From: Shimia abyssi
Lineage (GTDB): Bacteria > Pseudomonadota > Alphaproteobacteria > Rhodobacterales > Rhodobacteraceae
NCBI RefSeq assembly: GCF_003014475.1
Contig: NZ_PYGJ01000010.1
Location: 1-64,000 of the forward strand
Direction: 5' to 3'
DNA length: 64,000 nucleotides
Shown here: positions 59,601-64,000 of the stretch, piece after piece
Position numbering within the stretch: the stretch's first letter is position 1
How the letters are laid out: every line of letters begins with the position of its first letter
Position numbers and translations under genes: made by a program
The notes under the pieces: model-generated
Told to the model about the DNA's origin: nothing
What the model saw: the letters and a program-made list of their open reading frames with translations, nothing else
Database searches by the model: none

Positions 59601-60882
59601 CTTTGGCAAACAGGTCGGTGTGCTCTTTGCCATGCTGATTTTCCGCACCTATGGCGGTTTCCTCGCCTACATGAAAAATTTCCCCGCCACAGATCCCGAT
59701 CCCGGCAACACATTGCCCGTCGACGGAGAGCTTTTGCGCAAGGGCTCTGACATCACGGTGCAAAAGGTGGCGATCACCACCAAAACCGGCGTGCCTCTTG
59801 AACTGCTGCGCGCCAAGGGCGGCACCGCCGGGCCCGTGATCCTCGCCCCCGGTTTTGCCACCAAGGCCAGCTCATTTGCCTTGCGCACAGTCGAGACCAA
59901 CTTTGTTGAAATGCTCTGCGACGCTGGTTTTGACGTCTGGATGTTCGAATATCGCGGCAGCCCTGCCTTGGGCAAAACCTCGATGGAACCTTTCACCATC
60001 GACGACGTCGCACACGAAGACTGGCCCGCCGCCGTCGATCACGTGCTTCAGGCGACCGGGGCCGACGACGTGCAAATCGTCGCCCATTGCATGGGGTCCA
60101 TGACTTGCCTGATGTCCATCCTCTGCGGCGCGGTCGACAAATCCAAAATCCGCTCGATCGTCTCGTCTCAGCTCACCACGCACCCGGTCACAAACTGGTT
60201 CAACCAAATGAAGGCCGACACCCGCGTGACCAGCCTGATCCGAAACGGCGTACCAGACAGCCTGCACGGCCTCGTCTCACAGGTTGTGCCCGATCCGGCC
60301 ATGGCGGACCTTTTCTTTGGCCTCGAAACCATCGACGCCAATTCCTCAGCCGCTTTCCCACCCGACCCGGCCAATCCGGGTCTGCAAAAACAGGATCAGG
60401 CAATTGACCTGATGATGTGGAAGGTGCCTTTCCCCAACGAAGACCCGTGCTACAGCCCCACATGCCATCGTATCTATGGCATCTACGGCCCGATTTATCT
60501 GCACAGCCAGCTGAACGAGGCCACCCATAACGCGGTCAAGGATATCTTCGGACGCATCTCGACCAAACCGTTCCTGCAAATCGCCCTGATGATGCGCGAA
60601 GGACAATCCGTGGCGGCTGATGGGTCTAATATCTACCTCCCAAACCACCAGAACCTTGATATGCCGATCACCTTCATCGCCGGTGCCCTGAACGAAGAGT
60701 TCCTGCCCGACACGTCACTGCGCACGCTTGAATGGCTGCGCGAGGCCAACCCGGACAAGGCGCATCTCTATCATCGGCATGTTTTCACGGAATATGGCCA
60801 CATGGATTGCTTCATTGGCCGCAACGCCAACCGCGATATCTTCCCAATGATCATCGAACGCCTCAAAAACCCGACCCCCTGA
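56617..60882 (+). CDS. GMC oxidoreductase fused to a Cys-nucleophile alpha/beta hydrolase
   Basis: A 1421-residue fusion. Residues about 30-600 are a GMC/cholesterol-oxidase-like FAD domain: DAIVVGSGYGGGVAASRLSR, the Cys-rich CNMCGDCCSGCNYGAKNT near residue 215, and VHPVGGCRMGDSGETG with the late SLGLNPLLTITAV. Residues about 640-1080 are a middle region without a recognised domain. Residues about 1080-1421 are an alpha/beta hydrolase: PVILAPGFATKASSFALRT, a nucleophile elbow VAHCMGSMTCLMS with Cys1158 where Ser is usual, and FTEYGHMDCFIG with the late His. It probably oxidises a sterol- or lipid-like alcohol and acts on an ester or thioester; no substrate is known. Confidence 0.85.
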   Translation: MTKPEKNLTANLTTSFHMDPISITPSALTETTFDAIVVGSGYGGGVAASRLSRAGLKVCVLERGREILPGDYPNSITSALAETQLTASQVGRLTPDKNGMMDMRMNDDINVIVGCGLGGTSLINANVALETDPRTFKDKRWPDFFRQDGALDPFYDMARDMLGSNPLPPQYNPHKLQALETSANYMDAKFERPPINVTFTDGPNAAGVMQAACNMCGDCCSGCNYGAKNTTLMNYLPDAHKHGATIVCEARVQTVLQKGDGWEVTIEDITDLKNPKTIHLSADTVVLGAGTLGSTEILMRSSKAGLPLSTKNLGAGFSGNGDVLAFGFDANWKHAKTEKDRAPVYGIGAGANIPTWDTPQYMPGPCITGVIKVDMEPGKPGEKGLVIEEGVAPGALAMVYGAAFFMEEALHGDLFRFPDAQMRLMDIKAIGNAFETGGDITGMAYDGPISRTQTFLLMSHDAADGEIQYDQDLDMAIVSWPGVGASKTYLHDNDMIRDACDGIWANYLENPISLTPFGEKLVTVHPVGGCRMGDSGETGVVNDHCELFTGTGTDTHKGLLVCDGSVMPTSLGLNPLLTITAVSERAMSMLIEKNGWKNTEAQPAHQPMMRKMDDPIDHALPKTDAKSGQPEIITKVIHGLDDVRAKLSHIQKLRETDLSAATKAARELLDDLIDKYGPDSWIKKKYAKTRVYWGLTDGEMRDDLGPAIDDILHVLDKVSDEMSENADTVPWTTRLEGVIEYLADDVGDFSPEASFDETMSGHVARPTPAATGAISDPYAVSAALGATRDDGEMTGNFHIYAPSIEAVLKDKTHPADLSGEVLCPLLPGGKGTIKPGTGTFELLKQDASHVEEWLMVYVGQLVSKDDPDGTVHYFKGVKTLKRRAGSDWWTDLTTLFVDLYEGEDDTGNHIAQGVIRLGMQQLAAQAQTITSKLNTDVPADLIYRLFMDIVSRGNLHKDLVAPKTRKQLMRRILQAILAKLDPEAASKVEMAISMVFGKQVGVLFAMLIFRTYGGFLAYMKNFPATDPDPGNTLPVDGELLRKGSDITVQKVAITTKTGVPLELLRAKGGTAGPVILAPGFATKASSFALRTVETNFVEMLCDAGFDVWMFEYRGSPALGKTSMEPFTIDDVAHEDWPAAVDHVLQATGADDVQIVAHCMGSMTCLMSILCGAVDKSKIRSIVSSQLTTHPVTNWFNQMKADTRVTSLIRNGVPDSLHGLVSQVVPDPAMADLFFGLETIDANSSAAFPPDPANPGLQKQDQAIDLMMWKVPFPNEDPCYSPTCHRIYGIYGPIYLHSQLNEATHNAVKDIFGRISTKPFLQIALMMREGQSVAADGSNIYLPNHQNLDMPITFIAGALNEEFLPDTSLRTLEWLREANPDKAHLYHRHVFTEYGHMDCFIGRNANRDIFPMIIERLKNPTP

Positions 60883-60892
60883 CCACCGGGCG

Positions 60893-60940
60893 CGCCGCCC
60901 TCGCGAGGAAAGCCCGCACGGGCTTGACGAGCGGCGCCCC
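60893..60940 (+). other. Stem-loop region after the GMC fusion gene
   Basis: Inner stem AAGCCCG / CGGGCTT (60910-60925) nested in a partly complementary GGGCG-rich outer stem. No T-tract follows, so it is not a clear intrinsic terminator. Confidence 0.35.
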
Positions 60941-61047
60941 AAGCAACTCCCTACCCTGCACTACATGCCTCTATGCGCAAACAGACTGTTTGCACATTGC
61001 TATTGCTTTGCTAACCTATCGCCGGGAGCCGAGGAAAACGCCTGAGA

Positions 61048-62169
61048 ATGCTGGATTATTCGCACAACGCGCTATTGGTTGCGGCGTCGCTGGCCATTGC
61101 CATGATGGCAGGTTTCAGCGGCCTGTCACTCACCCGTGGCGCTTCGGCACTTGCTGGAACACAGCGTAAACTGATTGTGGTGATTTCTGCCGTCATTCTG
61201 GGCGGTGGCATCTGGTCGATGCATTTTGTGGCCATGCTTGGCCTGCAATTGCCGATCTTGTTCTATTACGACGGGCTGATGACCCTGATCTCGGCCCTAA
61301 CCGCGATCCTGATGGTTGGTTTTGCGCTTCTGATCCTGCATTTTCGAACCCGCACCCCCCTGACGCTCACATTGGCGGGCGCGGTTGTCGGTTTTGGCAT
61401 CGTGGCCATGCACTATATCGGCATGTTGGGCATGGAGCTGTGCAAACCGGTATTCGCCCCCAGCGGCATCATTATCGCACTAGCCTCGGCCATGGGCCTG
61501 TCTGTGCTGGCCATCTGGGTCGCGTACGGGGCCCGCACCAAGGGCAATATTCTCCTCGGCACCGTCTGTTTCGGGCTCTCGGTCTTTGCGGTGCATTTTG
61601 TGGCGATGTCCGGCACAAGCTTTATTGCGCTGGACACCACCGGCGGCGGTGGGCCCGCCCTTTCCAACGAAGTTCTCGCCATGGGTGTCACCGTGACGGC
61701 CTTTGTAATCTGCGGTGTTTTTTTGCTGAACGGCGTGTCGTTCCTCGAACCTACGGCCCAAAATGCGGTGCCATCTCCCGCCGTGCAACCCGAACCAGCC
61801 CCTGAACCGGCCCCCGAACCTGTTGCCGCCCCCGACATCACCCCGGTGCCCTTCGAAAAAGAGGGCCGCACCCAGTTTCTCGAACGCACCGCAATCGCCG
61901 CCATACGTGCGGAAGGCCACTATACCGTACTCTATGCGGGTGACGAAAAACTCTTTTGCCCCTGGTCCATTTCCGAGGCCGAAACCCGCCTTGGCACGTC
62001 CCATTTCATTCGTGCGCATCGCAGCTATCTGATCAACCCGGCCTATGTCACCGAATTCCGCCGCGCCAAGGATAGCGGCGTTTGCTTCTTTGATGGGGTT
62101 GGCTCTTTGCCCAAAGTACCCGTCGCGCGCTCACGCTTAAACGAGGTGCGCGACCTGCTGGGTGTCTGA
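61048..62169 (+). CDS. MHYT-domain membrane sensor fused to a LytTR DNA-binding domain
   Basis: A 373-residue protein with six to seven membrane segments and three MHYT-type motifs: SMHFVAMLGLQLP, AMHYIGMLGMELC and AVHFVAMSGTSF. These motifs carry the Met/His residues thought to bind copper, oxygen or CO. After a Pro-rich linker (PAPEPAPEPVAAP) the C-terminal about 110 residues are a LytTR domain: FLERTAIAAIRAEGHYTVLY then HFIRAHRSYLINPAYVTEFR. This layout lets a membrane-bound sensor act directly on DNA. Its own operator and target genes are not visible. It precedes, convergently, a metal or haem ABC transporter. Confidence 0.88.
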   Translation: MLDYSHNALLVAASLAIAMMAGFSGLSLTRGASALAGTQRKLIVVISAVILGGGIWSMHFVAMLGLQLPILFYYDGLMTLISALTAILMVGFALLILHFRTRTPLTLTLAGAVVGFGIVAMHYIGMLGMELCKPVFAPSGIIIALASAMGLSVLAIWVAYGARTKGNILLGTVCFGLSVFAVHFVAMSGTSFIALDTTGGGGPALSNEVLAMGVTVTAFVICGVFLLNGVSFLEPTAQNAVPSPAVQPEPAPEPAPEPVAAPDITPVPFEKEGRTQFLERTAIAAIRAEGHYTVLYAGDEKLFCPWSISEAETRLGTSHFIRAHRSYLINPAYVTEFRRAKDSGVCFFDGVGSLPKVPVARSRLNEVRDLLGV

Positions 62170-62174
62170 CCTGC

Positions 62175-63239
62175 TCACGCGCCACCCTGCCCCGATTTGC
62201 GCCGCAAGAGCCAAACAAAAAAGCACCCGCCAACAAACCCGGTTACAATGCCAATCGGCATATCCTCTGGCGCCATCACCGTGCGCGCCACAATATCGGC
62301 CCACAGCACAAACAGCCCGCCCAGAAAGGCCGACATCGGCACCACGCGGCGATAATCCCCCCCGGTGATCAGCCGCGCAATATGCGGCACCATCAGCCCG
62401 ACAAACCCGATCATGCCCGAAAACGCCACCATCACCCCGGTGATCAACGCACCAATCACAAAAACCGACAACCGAAACCGCGCAACCCTCAGCCCAAGCG
62501 TCGTCGCGGTTTCATCACCAATTGTCATTGCATTCAGGTCACCCGCCCGCAGGTAAAACCAGCCAAGGCACGGCACCAGCACAACCAGCGGGTACATCAG
62601 ATGGGACCACTGCGCCAATCCCAACCCGCCCAGCATCCAGAATACAACCGTATGGATGGCCCGCGGATCCCCCATAAATATCAACATGTTGGCTCCGGCC
62701 ATGATCACAAACGAAATCGCAACCCCTGTCAGCACCAACCGATCCGCGCTGGTGGCCGAGGCAAAGTTAGACATGCCCAGCACCAACAGCGTCGCCATCA
62801 GCGCCCCGCCAAAGGCAAACAACGGCACCGTGAGCAGCCCAAGAAACAACCCGGTATGCAGCAACGCCAAAATGGCACCAAAAGCCCCGCCCGACGAAAT
62901 CCCCAGCAAATGCGGATCGGCAAGCGGATTGCGCGTCACCGCCTGCAACGTGGCCCCCACGGCGGCCAACCCGGCCCCGACGATCACCGCCAATATCGCG
63001 CGGGGAAAACGGATATCCCACACGATGGCCGACTTGCCCCGCGACCACGTCACCTCGACTGAACCCGGCGCAATCTTGTCCAGCACAATGCCCCACACCG
63101 TCCCCGCCGGGACAGAAACCGCCCCAACGCAGACGGCCATTGTCACCGACGCCGCCAACAGCGCCACACCCACCAAGGTATAGCGTATCGCATGTCGCGG
63201 GCGGGGTGCGCCCGCGCTGTTTGCGGCGTTCAGCGGCAC
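62175..63239 (-). CDS. FecCD-family ABC transporter permease (iron/haem/cobalamin type)
   Basis: A 354-residue membrane protein with about nine to ten hydrophobic segments. Family stretches are IRFPRAILAVIVGAGLAAVG, then AVTRNPLADPHLLGISSGGA and FVGLMVPHIARLITGGDYRR near the C-terminus. It forms the transmembrane part of a siderophore, haem or vitamin B12 importer. The start is uncertain: GTG 63239 overlaps the stop of the binding-protein gene (TAGTG), and a TTG at 63251 is also possible. The ATPase gene is not in the window and would lie further along the minus strand or elsewhere. Confidence 0.87.
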   Translation of the reverse strand: MPLNAANSAGAPRPRHAIRYTLVGVALLAASVTMAVCVGAVSVPAGTVWGIVLDKIAPGSVEVTWSRGKSAIVWDIRFPRAILAVIVGAGLAAVGATLQAVTRNPLADPHLLGISSGGAFGAILALLHTGLFLGLLTVPLFAFGGALMATLLVLGMSNFASATSADRLVLTGVAISFVIMAGANMLIFMGDPRAIHTVVFWMLGGLGLAQWSHLMYPLVVLVPCLGWFYLRAGDLNAMTIGDETATTLGLRVARFRLSVFVIGALITGVMVAFSGMIGFVGLMVPHIARLITGGDYRRVVPMSAFLGGLFVLWADIVARTVMAPEDMPIGIVTGFVGGCFFVWLLRRKSGQGGA

Positions 63240-64000
63240 TACTGAGCCCAAAAGCTCTCGGCTAGCGTTTTGATCGCCGCAATATTGCGTGGCCCCGGTG
63301 TGGCCTCAACATATTCCAGCGTCACGAACCGGTCGTTCTTGACGGCATCAATATCGGCAAAAGCTGGGCTCGACATCATGAACGCCCGCTTTTCCTCAGC
63401 GGTGACATTGCCGTAATTCACGATCACGATCACCTCGGGATTGCGCTCGACCACTTTTTCCCACGTGATCGTGGCCCAGCTTTTTTCAAAGTCATCCAGA
63501 ATATTCTGCCCCCCGGCCGCCTCAATCAGCGCGGTTGGCATGGCGTAACGCCCCGCTGTAAACGGCGTGCTTTCACCGCTGTCATAGACAAACACCCGCA
63601 GCGGCGTGTCACCCGCGTCCAGCTCAGCCGTAAAAGCCGCCAACTCGGCCTTATACCCGTCCACCAGCGCCTGCGCCTTGTCCTCAACATCAAATATCCG
63701 ACCCAGATTCAGCAGGTCATTATACATGTCGTCCATACCGACCTTGGCCTTTTGACCAATGTGGATACAGCTCTCGGTCAGCTCGTAAACGTCAATCCCA
63801 AACGGCGCCAACGTCTGGGGCGTCACTTCGCCACCCACCTTCATGCCGTAATTCCAGCCCGCGAAAAAGAAATCCGCATCGGCCCCGATCAACACTTCTT
63901 TGCTGGGGTATTTGGACGACAACTCAGGAAGCGCCTCAACACCGGCCCGCATATCTTCATCCAGCGTTTTCCAGCCCGAAATGCCGGTATAGCCAACCAT
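63239..64000 (-). CDS. Periplasmic ABC substrate-binding protein (FepB/BtuF-like), 5'-truncated by the window edge
   Basis: At least 253 residues of a TroA-type binding protein are inside the window; the start lies beyond position 64000. Visible stretches are EVLIGADADFFFAGWNYGMK, DDMYNDLLNLGRIFDVEDKA with the following QALVDGYKAELAAF, then SWATITWEKVVERNPEVIVI, VTLEYVEATPGPRNIAAIKT and the end LAESFWAQ. Such proteins bind ferric siderophores, haem or cobalamin in the periplasm. It is the first part of a transporter with the FecCD permease directly downstream in the same direction. The ligand cannot be read from this fragment. Confidence 0.82.
   Translation of the reverse strand: MVGYTGISGWKTLDEDMRAGVEALPELSSKYPSKEVLIGADADFFFAGWNYGMKVGGEVTPQTLAPFGIDVYELTESCIHIGQKAKVGMDDMYNDLLNLGRIFDVEDKAQALVDGYKAELAAFTAELDAGDTPLRVFVYDSGESTPFTAGRYAMPTALIEAAGGQNILDDFEKSWATITWEKVVERNPEVIVIVNYGNVTAEEKRAFMMSSPAFADIDAVKNDRFVTLEYVEATPGPRNIAAIKTLAESFWAQ

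Noticed and set aside
60893-60940. Intrinsic terminator or attachment site
   Set aside because: The structure has no T-tract, and no integrase or duplicated core sequence is present.

Overview
The window looks like a chromosomal segment of a marine alphaproteobacterium of the Rhodobacterales (Roseobacter-like). This is an inference from gene content: TRAP and CUT2-type transporters, a myo-inositol cluster, a split ComDE sulfopyruvate decarboxylase, many 1 to 4 base gene overlaps, and a moderately GC-rich sequence by eye. No rRNA, tRNA, CRISPR array or intact insertion sequence was seen.

Layout. (1) 84-1438: a class IV aminotransferase and a rhodanese. (2) 1645-13723: a myo-inositol catabolic region. 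It has an ABC transporter (binding protein, permease, ATPase), a LacI-type regulator, two Gfo/Idh/MocA dehydrogenases, an IolE-like TIM barrel, and iolD-iolC-iolB followed by a class II aldolase. The same perfect palindrome TTGCAACCGGTTGCAA sits in both divergent promoter regions (4687-4702 and 9088-9105), which ties the transporter and the enzymes to the LacI protein. (3) 13777-22603: nine tightly overlapping minus-strand genes that I read as a sulfoquinovose (sulfosugar) operon: sulfofructose kinase, sulfofructose-phosphate aldolase, an isomerase, a Gfo/Idh protein (candidate NAD-dependent sulfoquinovosidase), a mutarotase, a sulfolactaldehyde dehydrogenase, a sulfolactate dehydrogenase, and both sulfopyruvate decarboxylase subunits. 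Together they would convert sulfoquinovose to DHAP plus sulfoacetaldehyde, rather than excreting DHPS or sulfolactate. This is the most interesting system in the window.

(4) 22603-30455: a di-heme peroxidase-like cytochrome, a Sel1 protein, a TRAP transporter (QMP), a DeoR-type regulator, a SIS-domain sugar isomerase and a GntR/UTRA regulator. The TRAP and DeoR genes are plausible uptake and control parts for the sulfosugar operon, but this is not proven. (5) 30835-48947: an extracellular polysaccharide region with an aminotransferase, a CelD-like acyltransferase, an RraA-like protein, an ATP-grasp ligase, a flippase, an initiating sugar transferase, two GT4 glycosyltransferases, a pyruvyltransferase, a glycoside hydrolase, a Wzy/O-antigen-ligase-like polymerase, a Wzz/tyrosine autokinase and a GINT1-like protein. 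A 261-bp element bounded by inverted repeats lies inside it.

(6) 49005-62169: a RoxA-like di-heme cytochrome, a small membrane protein, a large adenylate cyclase/ATPase/TPR regulator, a metallophosphoesterase, a 1421-residue fusion of a GMC oxidoreductase with a Cys-nucleophile alpha/beta hydrolase, and an MHYT-LytTR membrane regulator. (7) 62175-64000: a FecCD-type permease and its binding protein, the latter cut by the window edge. Starts were reset where ribosome binding sites or family N-termini argued for it; several are GTG or TTG.
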